DNA of 64,000 bases from JAJFKB01 sp965230515 (GTDB taxonomy: Bacteria > Pseudomonadota > Gammaproteobacteria > Pseudomonadales > IMCC2047): contig OZ246007.1 in the NCBI GenBank assembly GCA_965230515.1, forward strand, positions 1,054,001 through 1,118,000, given 5' to 3'. Below, one piece after another: positions 14,199-22,387 of the stretch (positions are counted from its first letter, which is position 1; each line of letters opens with the position of its first letter). Made by a program: the position numbers and the translations under genes. The notes beneath the pieces were generated by a model, which did no database searches, had not been told where the DNA came from, and worked only from the letters and a program-made list of their open reading frames with translations.

Positions 14199-15344
14199 TT
14201 ACTGCGGATCGGCCTGCACCAGTTCAGACAGGTCTTTACCGTATGCCGCTTGCAACATTTCTTCGGGAGCCAGCTTGCGCGCCTGACTAAAACTCTTTTC
14301 TGCCTGCCCCCATCGGCCAAGAAGATAAAGGGACTTTGCAATCGCAAAGTGCAGGCGATGTTCATCCTTTTTTTTGCTCAGCGCTTTGCGCAATAACTTG
14401 ACGGCCTCTTTATGGTCCCCGTTCGCGGCAGCCTTGTCACTCAGCATCAACAGAAAGTAGGGGTTCTCACGCAAATGCTTTTTTGCCTTTTGCTGTAAGT
14501 GCCGTGCCTGTTCCAGATCACCCTGTTGCAGATGTATCTTTGACAGATTATTCATTGCCATAAAGGCCCGGTGATCCGCATCCAATGCCCTGTGATAGGC
14601 CCATTTCGCATCTTCCGGTTGATGGTTACGGCTGTAGGCGACACCCAGATTTGACCAGATGTAACCAGACTTCGGTGCAGTTTCCAGCGCACGAATAAAA
14701 TAGCCCCTTGCTTCGGCAACCTTGCCCGAGAGAAGCTGATCCACACCCAGGTTATTGAAATACTGCGCTTTGGCATAAGCATCGGAAATCACTTTTACAA
14801 CATACCGGTTCTGCACCCGCGATCGCGCAATATCAACAATATAATCTCCACTCTGTGTTCTCACCAGAATATTGACGTGTCGTGCCATGATGTGGACATC
14901 ATCCGCCTCATTCCAGTCAGGAGTCACCCGCTCCTCCTGATAGAGCGCCTTTAAACCGGCCGCTCGTGCCAACGCAACAAACAAATTAGCAAAAGCGAGA
15001 CAATTGCCCTGTCGTTGCTCAAAAGCCTGTGCAGCGGTCAGCGTCATATGCGCATCATAATCGAAGCCCAGAATTCCCGGATGAATGATGGCGCGGCTCA
15101 GCGCACGTATTTTTTGCGTATCATTGGCGGTATCGGGAACATATTGCTCGACAAAGGCCCGCATCTGTTCCGTTAGCGCCAGAATCTCTACTTCCTCAAC
15201 GCTAACCGAATCAGCATTTTTGAGCACAGGGAAAGCCTCGGGTACCGTCACAGACTGAATAGCACAACCCGATACCAAAAAAAGAAACACCACTCCGACC
15301 AAGCGTGACCTGAAGTGGCTAGTGACGCCAGCAACATCGAACAT
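14199..15344 (-). CDS. Lipoprotein with transglutaminase-like and TPR domains
   Basis: This 381-residue protein starts with a lipoprotein signal (hydrophobic VVFLFLVSGC, Cys about 27), so it is probably anchored in the outer membrane. Residues about 90-190 form a transglutaminase-like fold with QGNCLAFANLFVALARAAGL (catalytic-type Cys) and HIMARHVNILV (His), followed by DIA. Residues about 200-375 contain at least four TPR-like repeats, for example AQYFNNLGVDQLLSGKVAEA and YIWSNLGVAYSRNHQPEDA. The mix suggests a scaffold or amide-processing role in the envelope. It diverges from the YceI-like lipoprotein gene at 15432. No substrate is known. Confidence 0.8.
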   Translation of the reverse strand: MFDVAGVTSHFRSRLVGVVFLFLVSGCAIQSVTVPEAFPVLKNADSVSVEEVEILALTEQMRAFVEQYVPDTANDTQKIRALSRAIIHPGILGFDYDAHMTLTAAQAFEQRQGNCLAFANLFVALARAAGLKALYQEERVTPDWNEADDVHIMARHVNILVRTQSGDYIVDIARSRVQNRYVVKVISDAYAKAQYFNNLGVDQLLSGKVAEARGYFIRALETAPKSGYIWSNLGVAYSRNHQPEDAKWAYHRALDADHRAFMAMNNLSKIHLQQGDLEQARHLQQKAKKHLRENPYFLLMLSDKAAANGDHKEAVKLLRKALSKKKDEHRLHFAIAKSLYLLGRWGQAEKSFSQARKLAPEEMLQAAYGKDLSELVQADPQ

Positions 15345-15431
15345 GGGCAGAAAGATTCCCGTACATAGCCGCCAGATCTTTTGATAAGCTACCGTTTTGA
15401 CTTCAATTTCGCCGAATAGTGCAACCTGAAG

Positions 15432-16166
15432 ATGACCGGTCGATATAAAAGCGTTTATAAGGCATTAGCCTGGGGGCTGATTTCACTACTGACGAGCTGC
15501 CAGGCACCACCACCCACCGCACCACATGAAGCGGGACTGCTGGAACGCTCTTCTGAAGCCCAATCGATCGTAATGCCCGAAACCCCGATGGTGGTTTACC
15601 TCAATCCTGAAAAATCCGGTATTCAGCTATTGATCTATCGGGCCGGGCGACTCGCACATCTCGGTCACAATCATATTATCAGCGCTCCGGTTAAGGGGAT
15701 GGTCAGGCTCCACCCCGATATCCGGAAAACCGCCTTTAGACTGGTATTAAACGTGAATGAGTTTGTTGTTGACGATGCGGCTGCACGAGCCAAAGCCGGA
15801 GCAGGTTTTGCTTCACCCGTGACAGCACAGGCCATTATTGACACTCGAAACAACATGTTAGGCCATCAGGTCCTGGACGCCATAAACTTCCCCTATATTG
15901 ATATACAGAGTGTGTCCGTTAAAGGCGAGCTTCCCCAGCTTGAGAGTCTAATTGCAGTCACCCTGAAAGGTATTAAGCAAACCTTAAAAACAACTATCCT
16001 GGTTACCCGGAATGGCACTGACATTGTGGCCAGAGGATCGTTTGTCATATCGCAACAACAGTTTAACCTCAAGCCCTTCAGCATTCTCGGAGGAGCCATC
16101 GCAGTGGCTGATAAAATCGATATTCGGTATCACCTTGTCATTCCCACCGGCGATTCATCATCATAG
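15432..16166 (+). CDS. YceI-like lipoprotein
   Basis: This 244-residue protein has a lipoprotein signal (ALAWGLISLLTSC, Cys about 23) followed by a YceI-like lipocalin-fold domain (about residues 50-240). HLGHNHIISA, LVLNVNEFVVDD and the closing FVISQQQFNLKPFSILGGAIAVADKIDIRYHL support this. YceI proteins bind isoprenoid-type lipids in the periplasm, but here the domain carries an extra histidine-rich LAHLGHNH segment. A second YceI-like gene lies at 17058, so the two may act together. The gene diverges from the transglutaminase/TPR lipoprotein. The ligand is unknown. Confidence 0.75.
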   Translation: MTGRYKSVYKALAWGLISLLTSCQAPPPTAPHEAGLLERSSEAQSIVMPETPMVVYLNPEKSGIQLLIYRAGRLAHLGHNHIISAPVKGMVRLHPDIRKTAFRLVLNVNEFVVDDAAARAKAGAGFASPVTAQAIIDTRNNMLGHQVLDAINFPYIDIQSVSVKGELPQLESLIAVTLKGIKQTLKTTILVTRNGTDIVARGSFVISQQQFNLKPFSILGGAIAVADKIDIRYHLVIPTGDSSS

Positions 16167-16277
16167 AAAAGAAGGTCGCCAGACAGGTCATGGTTCGATA
16201 TAAACACTTGTTTCTGAGCGGTCACTGGCTAGAATAGGCACCTCTAAAACCAGAAAATATCCATTTGGGAGTTCACC

Positions 16278-17039
16278 TTGCGCTATCTTATCTTATTCAG
16301 TCTGTTTTTCCTCACATCATGCGGTTCTACCGTATCTGTTGATGGCCAGACGGTTTACACCTACACATTTAATGAACAGCATGCCGACAAATCCCAATTA
16401 AAAAAACTGGTTATTGCCACCGTCAATTATGGCCAGGACAGCCCTTCCTATCTTCGCTATGAAGAGAAAACGGTCGACGCGGCTGTGGCGGCCTATCTGG
16501 AACAAAATGGCTACGAAGTATTGACCGGCAATCAATTTGATACCGCCTGGACCGCTGCCATTGATACGCATGGCAAGTATTACGACCCCTACTCCGCGAC
16601 ATTCCGCAGAGATCGGTTTAACCATATCTTGTCTGACACACTGGACAGTCTGAAGCAAAAGCATGATGTTGATGCCATCATTTTCACAGATCTGCTGGTA
16701 CGCAAAGTTAACTTCACCTACAGCCAGCCACACTATGCAAGCTGGGATGGGGTCAAGCGGAAACCCCGCCTGAAAGGTGGTAACGGCGTACCCAGAGACT
16801 ATAACTGGGCAAAAACTTTTCGCGCCTCTTCAATCAGTATCACCCTGTTCAGATGGGATAAAGAGTTCGTCTTTAACAGTGTGGGCGGTATAGAGATGAT
16901 CGACAATCTGAATATGAAGACGGGAACACCCAAAGCAACACGTCACAGCAACCTGTTCGATGATGAAAATATGATTCTGGAAGGCATTCAGCTTGCGCTC
17001 CATCCCTTTGTCAAGATGGAAAACTACCCGGGCAAATAA
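16278..17039 (+). CDS. Unrecognised lipoprotein in the YceI cluster
   Basis: This 253-residue lipoprotein (MRYLILFSLFFLTSCG, lipidated Cys at about 15) is not recognised. The mature part mixes beta-rich and helical segments, for example KLVIATVNYGQDSPSYLRYEEKTVDAAVAAYLEQNGYEV and the HDVDAIIFTDLLVRKVNF strand, reminiscent of lipoproteins that pair with secretion or lipid-handling complexes. The start is TTG at 16278, chosen because GGGAG lies seven bases upstream and the signal peptide begins there; no ATG fits. It is 18 bases upstream of the second YceI gene, so the two are probably co-expressed. Confidence 0.7.
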   Translation: MRYLILFSLFFLTSCGSTVSVDGQTVYTYTFNEQHADKSQLKKLVIATVNYGQDSPSYLRYEEKTVDAAVAAYLEQNGYEVLTGNQFDTAWTAAIDTHGKYYDPYSATFRRDRFNHILSDTLDSLKQKHDVDAIIFTDLLVRKVNFTYSQPHYASWDGVKRKPRLKGGNGVPRDYNWAKTFRASSISITLFRWDKEFVFNSVGGIEMIDNLNMKTGTPKATRHSNLFDDENMILEGIQLALHPFVKMENYPGK

Positions 17040-17057
17040 TGCCCGACCCTCTCAGAT

Positions 17058-17636
17058 ATGTATCGCCTGCCGCCTACACTGATACTATTGGTGTGTGCGG
17101 CATGGCAGCAGGTTTGCGCAGCATCATTATGGACAGTGAACCACCAAAGCAGCGAAATAGGCTTTATAGCAATACAGGAAGGCAACGCCTTTACCGGTCA
17201 CTTTGAGCGGTTCGATGTTGAACTGAGCTTCGACCCGGAGCATCTGGATTCGAGCTATTTCAGGGTCATTATCGATACCGGCAGCGTCAACACGCAGTCC
17301 CCCGAAAGGGATGAGATTCTCAGGTCGACTGATTTTTTTGATATCAGCCAGTGGCCTCATGCCAGATTCAACACCAACCTGATTACCAGTCTGGGTAACG
17401 GATTTTATTTGGCATCCGCAACACTCCAAATTCGTGATCAAACACTTATTCTTTACTTTCCCTTTCAATTAAGTGTCTTAAAACAGAACCGCTCACTCCT
17501 CTCCGGCTCAGGCGAACTGCTGATTAACCGGTTTGACTTCGACCTGGCACAGGGCGAATGGCGAGATACCAGGATAATTGGAGAACAGGTGCTAATCAGG
17601 GTAAAGTTGAAGGCCTCAAAACCGATTCGGAGATAG
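17058..17636 (+). CDS. Periplasmic YceI-family protein
   Basis: This 192-residue protein has a cleavable signal peptide (about residues 1-21, ending VCAA) followed by a complete YceI domain. The domain shows WTVNHQSSEIGFIAIQEGNAFTGHF, the RDEILRSTDFFDISQWPHARF signature and the EVLIRVKL-type C-terminal strand. YceI proteins form an extended lipocalin-like barrel that holds a polyprenyl lipid in the periplasm. The gene follows the lipoprotein at 16278 closely and precedes a 59-codon gene by four bases, so it lies in an operon-like run. Its exact ligand and role are not known. Confidence 0.85.
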   Translation: MYRLPPTLILLVCAAWQQVCAASLWTVNHQSSEIGFIAIQEGNAFTGHFERFDVELSFDPEHLDSSYFRVIIDTGSVNTQSPERDEILRSTDFFDISQWPHARFNTNLITSLGNGFYLASATLQIRDQTLILYFPFQLSVLKQNRSLLSGSGELLINRFDFDLAQGEWRDTRIIGEQVLIRVKLKASKPIRR

Positions 17637-17640
17637 ACCA

Positions 17641-17820
17641 ATGACACAACAGGAAAAAACCGCTTTCATTTATGAGTGCGCAATGCGAGGTTTTCAGGGA
17701 AGCCTTGCCAATCCGACACAACAGGCATCGGTCGCCTCAATCGTGCGTGATGCTGAACGATTGTGGAATGAGCTTCAGGATTGGCAGCAACAGCAGCAAG
17801 TCCAGACCAGCCATCATTGA
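17641..17820 (+). CDS. Small helical protein, 59 residues
   Basis: The small frame MTQQEKTAFIYECAMRGFQG... to QQQQQVQTSHH encodes 59 residues. It starts four bases after the YceI stop, with GGAGATAG as ribosome site overlapping the upstream gene end, which suggests translational coupling. The sequence is soluble and helical, with a glutamine-rich tail (DWQQQQQVQ). No family is recognised. The close spacing, the GGAG site and a hairpin 24 bases downstream support a real gene. Confidence 0.6.
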   Translation: MTQQEKTAFIYECAMRGFQGSLANPTQQASVASIVRDAERLWNELQDWQQQQQVQTSHH

Positions 17821-17844
17821 TAACGGTAATTCCTCGACAGTAAA

Positions 17845-17861
17845 AACCCTCGGCGAGGGTT
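17845..17861 (+). repeat. Hairpin after the small gene
   Basis: AACCCTC and GAGGGTT form a perfect 7-bp stem around GGC. It lies between the small gene and the aminopeptidase, without a T-run, so it may attenuate or protect the mRNA rather than fully terminate. Confidence 0.5.
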
Positions 17862-17869
17862 GATCCAAC

Positions 17870-18985
17870 ATGCCAGCAATCAGATTTATAATCCTGCTCT
17901 ACCTGATGCTAACCCTCTCCGGTTGCGAGACCATCGGTTATTACAGCCAGGCTGTCACGGGCCACTTTTCACTGCTTTACCAGCGTCGCGCCATTGAAAA
18001 ATACCTCGATGACTCCAGCACACAGCCGGCACTCAGGCATCAGCTTGAAAAGGTCGTGGCGATGCGAGTGTTTGCGGAACAGCAACTGGGGCTCCCCGTA
18101 AAGCGCCAGTACAGTCATTACGTCGAACTCGACAGGAGGCATGTGGTCTGGAATGTCTTTGCGACCCCCGAACTCTCCATGCAACCGCTGTCCTGGTGTT
18201 ATCCCGTTGCCGGATGCACCACCTACCGCGGCTATTTCAAACAGCAGAACGCAATGCTCTATGCCAATAAACTGTCGCAGCAGGGTTATGATGTCTATGT
18301 CGCCGGCATCTCCGCATACTCCACGCTGGGTTGGTTTAAAGACCCGGTACTGAGTACTTTTATCAACCGTTCGGAACCACAGCTCGCAAACCTGCTGTTC
18401 CATGAACTGGCGCACCAGTTGCTTTATGTCAAAGACGATACCGCATTTAACGAGAGCTTTGCCACATTGGTGGCGCAGGAGGGCGTCAAACGCTGGCTCG
18501 AAACACAGGGTTACCCGAGTGACTATCAGGCTTTTCTGGCAGACCAGAAGAAAGAGCAAACCTTCGTAGAACTGATTAGTCACTACCGCGACGAACTGCA
18601 ACAACTCTACGGGTCAGAGATCAGCCGGAATGAGAAAAAGAAGCGGAAACAGGCACTCTTGAACCAATTAACAAGCGCACATGAACAGCTTAAAAAGCGC
18701 TGGGGTGGCAGTTCGGACTACCAACAATGGTTTGACCAGCCACTAAACAACGCACAGTTGAACACGGTCGCCACTTACTTTGACTGGGTACCCGCGCTGG
18801 AAACTCAGTTGAAAGCGCTCAACTACGATTTGGAACGCTTTTATGAACGCTGCCGGGAACTGGCCGGGTTAACGATAGCCCAACGCGAAGCTCAGCTATT
18901 GCGGCTAACCGATACATCCCATCAACCAATCACCTCTCTCCAGGGCTCCCCGGGTTCAAAACCGGAGATCCGCAGCCAGCGATAG
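17870..18985 (+). CDS. Putative zinc aminopeptidase lipoprotein (PF10023-like)
   Basis: This 371-residue protein carries a lipoprotein signal (IILLYLMLTLSGC, Cys about 19) and the zinc-peptidase motif HELAHQLLYVKDDTAFNESFATLVAQEG. H178 and H182 are metal ligands, E179 the catalytic base, and the NESFAT glutamate a probable third ligand. This matches the predicted aminopeptidase family PF10023. Other family segments are YYSQAVTGHFSLL near the N-terminus and YFDWVPALETQLKALN near the C-terminus. It probably acts in the periplasm. Its last 64 bases overlap the 3' end of the opposite-strand gene at 18922, so the coding ends share DNA. Confidence 0.85.
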   Translation: MPAIRFIILLYLMLTLSGCETIGYYSQAVTGHFSLLYQRRAIEKYLDDSSTQPALRHQLEKVVAMRVFAEQQLGLPVKRQYSHYVELDRRHVVWNVFATPELSMQPLSWCYPVAGCTTYRGYFKQQNAMLYANKLSQQGYDVYVAGISAYSTLGWFKDPVLSTFINRSEPQLANLLFHELAHQLLYVKDDTAFNESFATLVAQEGVKRWLETQGYPSDYQAFLADQKKEQTFVELISHYRDELQQLYGSEISRNEKKKRKQALLNQLTSAHEQLKKRWGGSSDYQQWFDQPLNNAQLNTVATYFDWVPALETQLKALNYDLERFYERCRELAGLTIAQREAQLLRLTDTSHQPITSLQGSPGSKPEIRSQR

Positions 18986-19296
18986 TCTTTGAGCAGACTA
19001 TTAGGGACCACCGTTGATTGGCGATTGTCCAGAATCCAGCCCTGCACCTCAACCACCAGATGACCCATACCATTAATTTCACAATAGACCAGTCTGCTGG
19101 CAATTCCGGCATCCCGAAGCAGTTTTCGAACGGCCAGACAAAACCCGTCACAATCATCCAGGATCAGCTGTTCTCCCGTGTAGTTGTCGGGGGGCATGCG
19201 CCAGCGTTCCACCTGTTCCCGCCTTTCGACAAAGTGTTTACGTACCCGGTGATGAATCCTGATCAGGGTTGCCTTTAACGTGTCTTTTGGTGTCAT
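18922..19296 (-). CDS. Transglutaminase-like cysteine protein (BTLCP type)
   Basis: This 124-residue protein shows a bacterial transglutaminase-like cysteine proteinase triad. The Cys is in ILDDCDGFCLAVRKLLRDAG, the His in GMGHLVVEVQGWILDN, and the Asp in LDNRQ. It is shorter than most BTLCP proteins and lacks a signal peptide. The ATG at 19296 was chosen because it overlaps the stop of the upstream Tat lipoprotein gene (TGATG), which couples their translation; a TTG two codons earlier is also open. Its 3' end overlaps the convergent aminopeptidase by 64 bases. The substrate is unknown. Confidence 0.8.
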   Translation of the reverse strand: MTPKDTLKATLIRIHHRVRKHFVERREQVERWRMPPDNYTGEQLILDDCDGFCLAVRKLLRDAGIASRLVYCEINGMGHLVVEVQGWILDNRQSTVVPNSLLKDYRWLRISGFEPGEPWREVIG

Positions 19297-19481
19297 CAGC
19301 AATCCCCTGCCGGATTCTCCGCTCGCAGTACCTTGCAGCCATGCGGCGCTTCCACTTCATCACCAACCACAAAGGGTTCGGGTGAAAAACCGGCACAGGC
19401 GCTTAACTGCAATGGCAGCAACCGCGTACCCAACATTACTGTCGTCCAGCGAAGGAAATCTCTTCTTTTAAGTGGATTCAT
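19296..19481 (-). CDS. Small Tat-exported lipoprotein
   Basis: This 61-residue precursor begins MNPLKRRDFLRWTTVMLGTRLLPLQLSACAG. A twin-arginine motif (RRDFLRW) is followed by a hydrophobic region and a lipobox (LSAC), so a folded lipoprotein of only about 33 residues is exported. A strong GGAGGTGAT ribosome site directly precedes the ATG at 19481, which fixes this start over the earlier in-frame codon at 19526. The mature part has a second cysteine (HGCKVL) and the terminal DC. It overlaps the cysteine-protein gene downstream (TGATG). The function is unknown; a partner role for the coupled enzyme is inferred. Confidence 0.75.
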   Translation of the reverse strand: MNPLKRRDFLRWTTVMLGTRLLPLQLSACAGFSPEPFVVGDEVEAPHGCKVLRAENPAGDC

Positions 19482-19657
19482 ATCACCTCCGTAGATAAAT
19501 CGATGCATCCAGCTTATCCTACCCAACGCTTGACAAAAGTGTCACTTATGACAGTATTGATGCAAAATACGTCAAAAATGTACGGAACAAACTGATTTGG
19601 CGGGAATCGCATGCGATATGGCAGATTTGGCTTATCTAACTGATTTATAGGAACTTT

Positions 19658-20662
19658 ATGTCACAGCGTATTATTATTCTGGCATTGCCAGGCAGCTGGG
19701 GCAGCTCCCTGATGGGCGTTGTCGATATTTTCTCCATTTCAAACGCAATTGCCAGTCATGTCACCAAAGAGAAGGGGCAACTGTTCGAACCCTTGGTCGT
19801 TTCCATGGATGGACAACCCGTGCACTGTTCCAGCGGGCAGCTGATATCAGCCGACGGGTGTGCCGCAGATATTGGAAGTGACGATATCGTTTACATGCCG
19901 GCGATCACCATGGCTACGCGCCCACAAATAGAAAAGGCGCTGGAAGAACAGGTTGAGCTGATTGAGTGGCTCGCAAAAAAGGTCCCCGACTTTTCGCTAT
20001 TTATCACGCACTGTAGCGGTGCTTTTTTTCTGGCTGAAGCCGGGCTGGTAGACGATATGACCATGACCACCGCCTGGTTTCTCGCCAATATATTTAAACG
20101 TCGCTATCCTGAGATCCAGCTCGATAGCGAGGCGATCTGCGCCGAGTCAGGTAATATCATGTGTGGCGGAGCAACCTCATCCTATCAGGACCTGTGTTTG
20201 CGTATCATCGAGCGCACGGCGGACCGGCATTTTGCTCGACTGGTCGCCAAATTTCTGATGATCGATAATCAGCGTACCAGTCAAACACCCTACAGCCTGC
20301 TGGCCGATTATGAGATCGATGATCCCGTTGTTAACCAGTCCGAGCAATGGATCCGCAAGCATCTGGAGCAGGATATTCGGGTAAAGGATATTGCGGATGC
20401 AGTAGCCGTGAGCCCAAGAACTCTGATCCGCCGCTTTAAAAACAGCCTGGACGAGAGTCCCCAGTCCTTTATTCAAAAACTGAGACTGGAGAAAAGCAAA
20501 TTCCTGCTGGAAACCACGCGACTGCCCTGGAGCGAGATCGTTGAGCGTTGCGGCTATCGTGATGACAGTTCATTTCGGCGGTTGTTTAAGCGCCACTGTG
20601 GCGTTTCCCCCGGCGACTATCGGCAGCGATTTAACCCTTCGGACAAATCTCTGGTACATTAG
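19658..20662 (+). CDS. GlxA-type AraC-family transcriptional regulator
   Basis: This 334-residue regulator has an N-terminal DJ-1/PfpI amidase-like domain (about residues 1-180) with THCSGAFFLAEAGLVD as its elbow, so the usual Cys position is occupied by C within HCSGAF. A C-terminal AraC helix-turn-helix pair (about 230-330) shows VKDIADAVAVSPRTLIRRFKNSL and EIVERCGYRDDSSFRRLFKRHCGVSPGDYR. Proteins of this build activate catabolic genes after sensing small molecules, for example carnitine, arginine or glycine betaine. It diverges from the Tat lipoprotein gene, leaving about 175 bases of shared upstream DNA. The target and inducer are unknown. Confidence 0.88.
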   Translation: MSQRIIILALPGSWGSSLMGVVDIFSISNAIASHVTKEKGQLFEPLVVSMDGQPVHCSSGQLISADGCAADIGSDDIVYMPAITMATRPQIEKALEEQVELIEWLAKKVPDFSLFITHCSGAFFLAEAGLVDDMTMTTAWFLANIFKRRYPEIQLDSEAICAESGNIMCGGATSSYQDLCLRIIERTADRHFARLVAKFLMIDNQRTSQTPYSLLADYEIDDPVVNQSEQWIRKHLEQDIRVKDIADAVAVSPRTLIRRFKNSLDESPQSFIQKLRLEKSKFLLETTRLPWSEIVERCGYRDDSSFRRLFKRHCGVSPGDYRQRFNPSDKSLVH

Positions 20663-20666
20663 CCAG

Positions 20667-21170
20667 ATGCTCAAGAACGCTTGGTTTTCACCCTGCAAAA
20701 AATACCGATACGCGCTGTCCAGAATCTGGGAGCCATCAAAACCCTATGTCCTTTTTATTGGTTTAAACCCCTCAACTGCGGACGCCATTAAAGACGACCC
20801 TACCATCAGGCGTTGCCAGCGTTATGCGGCCGACTGGGGCTATGGCGGTCTCTATATGGCAAATCTTTTTGCTTACCGGGCGACCAAACCGGACGTACTG
20901 AAAGCGGCTCAAGAACCCATTGGCGAGGATAATAGCCAATGGTTGACGAAGCTCGCGAAAGGCGCTGGTATTGTGATTGCAGCCTGGGGCAATGATGGGC
21001 AGTTCAAAAACCGCGCTGATCAGGTTCAAAACGAACTCCCGGAAATGTATTGCCTGAAAATAAACCGTTCAGGCCAGCCGGCACATCCGCTCTATCAAAA
21101 AGCGTCGGCAAAGCCCATTTTATTTGACCCGGCCAGAATATCTCTGGACACGCCTGTCGTGGTTGGCTGA
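20667..21170 (+). CDS. DUF1643-family protein
   Basis: This 167-residue soluble protein matches the DUF1643 family. It has the opening YRYALSRIW, the strongly conserved FIGLNPSTADAIKDDPTIRRCQRYAADWGYGGLYMANLFAYRAT, then VIAAWGNDGQF and KINRSGQPAHPLY. The biochemical function of the family is not known; its fold is thought to resemble the uracil-DNA glycosylase group, which fits GLNPST and AAWG but remains inference. The ATG at 20667 begins five bases after the regulator stop; longer in-frame extensions overlap the regulator and are not used. Confidence 0.85.
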   Translation: MLKNAWFSPCKKYRYALSRIWEPSKPYVLFIGLNPSTADAIKDDPTIRRCQRYAADWGYGGLYMANLFAYRATKPDVLKAAQEPIGEDNSQWLTKLAKGAGIVIAAWGNDGQFKNRADQVQNELPEMYCLKINRSGQPAHPLYQKASAKPILFDPARISLDTPVVVG

Positions 21171-21211
21171 ACAGATTCATTCAAATGATCACCATCATCA
21201 AGGAGGAAAGG

Positions 21212-22228
21212 ATGAAAAGAATTGCAATCTTCGCAGATGGCACCTGGAACTCACCGGAACAGGGCAGCGCTTCCAATGTACTACGAGTGGCGCGAGCTTT
21301 GAAACCCGGCACACCGCAAGCAAAACAGATCGCTTTTTATGACTGGGGTGTGGGCACCGACCGCAAGAAAATTGCGGGCGGCATCAGTGGTGCCGGAATT
21401 GATAAGAATATCATGGACTGTTATCGTTTTCTGGTCCACAACTATGCGGAGGGCGACCAGATTTTTCTATTTGGTTTTAGTCGCGGTGCTTATACGGTAC
21501 GCTCTTTGGCAGGCTTTATTCGCAACTGCGGCTTACTGAAACGCGAACATGCAACGCAAATACCAAGCGCCTATAAGCTTTATCGAAAGCGCGCCAGGGC
21601 CAGCGGACCAAACGGGGAAATCGCCACCCGCTTCAGAAGAGATTATGCCGTAGCCGATCTCACTCCGATTGAGTTTGTGGGTGCCTGGGATACGGTTGGC
21701 GCACTGGGTGTCCCTGTGCCCTTCTGGGGCACACTCGGCGAAAAAGAGTTTTTATTTCACGACACTGAACCAAGCAAAATTATCCGTCACGCACGACATG
21801 CGGTTTCCATCGACGAGGACCGGGAGGATTTTTGCCCCACTCTATGGGACGATAAGCCCGGCATGGATCTTAAACAACTTTGGTTTTCAGGTGTTCATTC
21901 CGACATCGGTGGTGGTTACAAAGAATTCGGTTTAAGTGATTGCAGCCTACAATGGATGCTTGAACAGGCCAATCAATTTGGATTGGAGTTCGAGTCTCAC
22001 CTGCTTACGAAGCTTGCCAGCAACCCTCTCGGAAAACAACACAACGAACGGCGCGGAATCTACCAGGCAAGGGGTCGACTTATTCGCGCCATCTCCGGCC
22101 CACTGCATCACAGCGTTAAACAAAGGTGGGATGCCAATGCGCAAAACTATCAGCAAAAAAGTAAAGCAATACAAAAATTGCTTGAACACAAGCATGGCGA
22201 CTGGTCCCGAATTCAAATCGATGAATGA
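21212..22228 (+). CDS. DUF2235 alpha/beta hydrolase (Tle1-like)
   Basis: This 338-residue hydrolase belongs to the DUF2235 family, which includes type VI secretion phospholipase effectors (Tle1) and stand-alone enzymes. It shows KRIAIFADGTWN at the start, the nucleophile elbow FLFGFSRGAYTVRSLAGFI, FVGAWDTVGALG, and HARHAVSIDEDREDF and GVHSDIGGGY with the Asp and His candidates. The start at 21212 is set by the strong AAGGAGG ribosome site 11 bases upstream, giving nine fewer residues than the longest frame. No type VI genes or immunity-type partner lie nearby, so it is more likely a housekeeping or stress hydrolase. The substrate is unknown. Confidence 0.88.
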   Translation: MKRIAIFADGTWNSPEQGSASNVLRVARALKPGTPQAKQIAFYDWGVGTDRKKIAGGISGAGIDKNIMDCYRFLVHNYAEGDQIFLFGFSRGAYTVRSLAGFIRNCGLLKREHATQIPSAYKLYRKRARASGPNGEIATRFRRDYAVADLTPIEFVGAWDTVGALGVPVPFWGTLGEKEFLFHDTEPSKIIRHARHAVSIDEDREDFCPTLWDDKPGMDLKQLWFSGVHSDIGGGYKEFGLSDCSLQWMLEQANQFGLEFESHLLTKLASNPLGKQHNERRGIYQARGRLIRAISGPLHHSVKQRWDANAQNYQQKSKAIQKLLEHKHGDWSRIQIDE

Positions 22229-22261
22229 CCGGTTGATTTATCGCTTTATAACCACCGGTCA
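22226..22261 (+). repeat. TGACCGGT inverted repeat at the DUF2235 stop
   Basis: TGACCGGT (22226-22233, including the stop codon) pairs with ACCGGTCA (22254-22261); inner GGTT/AACC bases extend the stem. There is no T-run. It may act as a transcript-end structure or a binding site. Confidence 0.4.
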
Positions 22262-22387
22262 AGTAGCTCAACCGGCTCGAATCGGTCTGTCATAATACTA
22301 TTAAATACAACGGACTCTTCGCCCGACAGGAAACGAAGCAGTGATAAAACGGTCTATCAACAAATAGGATTACAGAAGAAGCTCACT

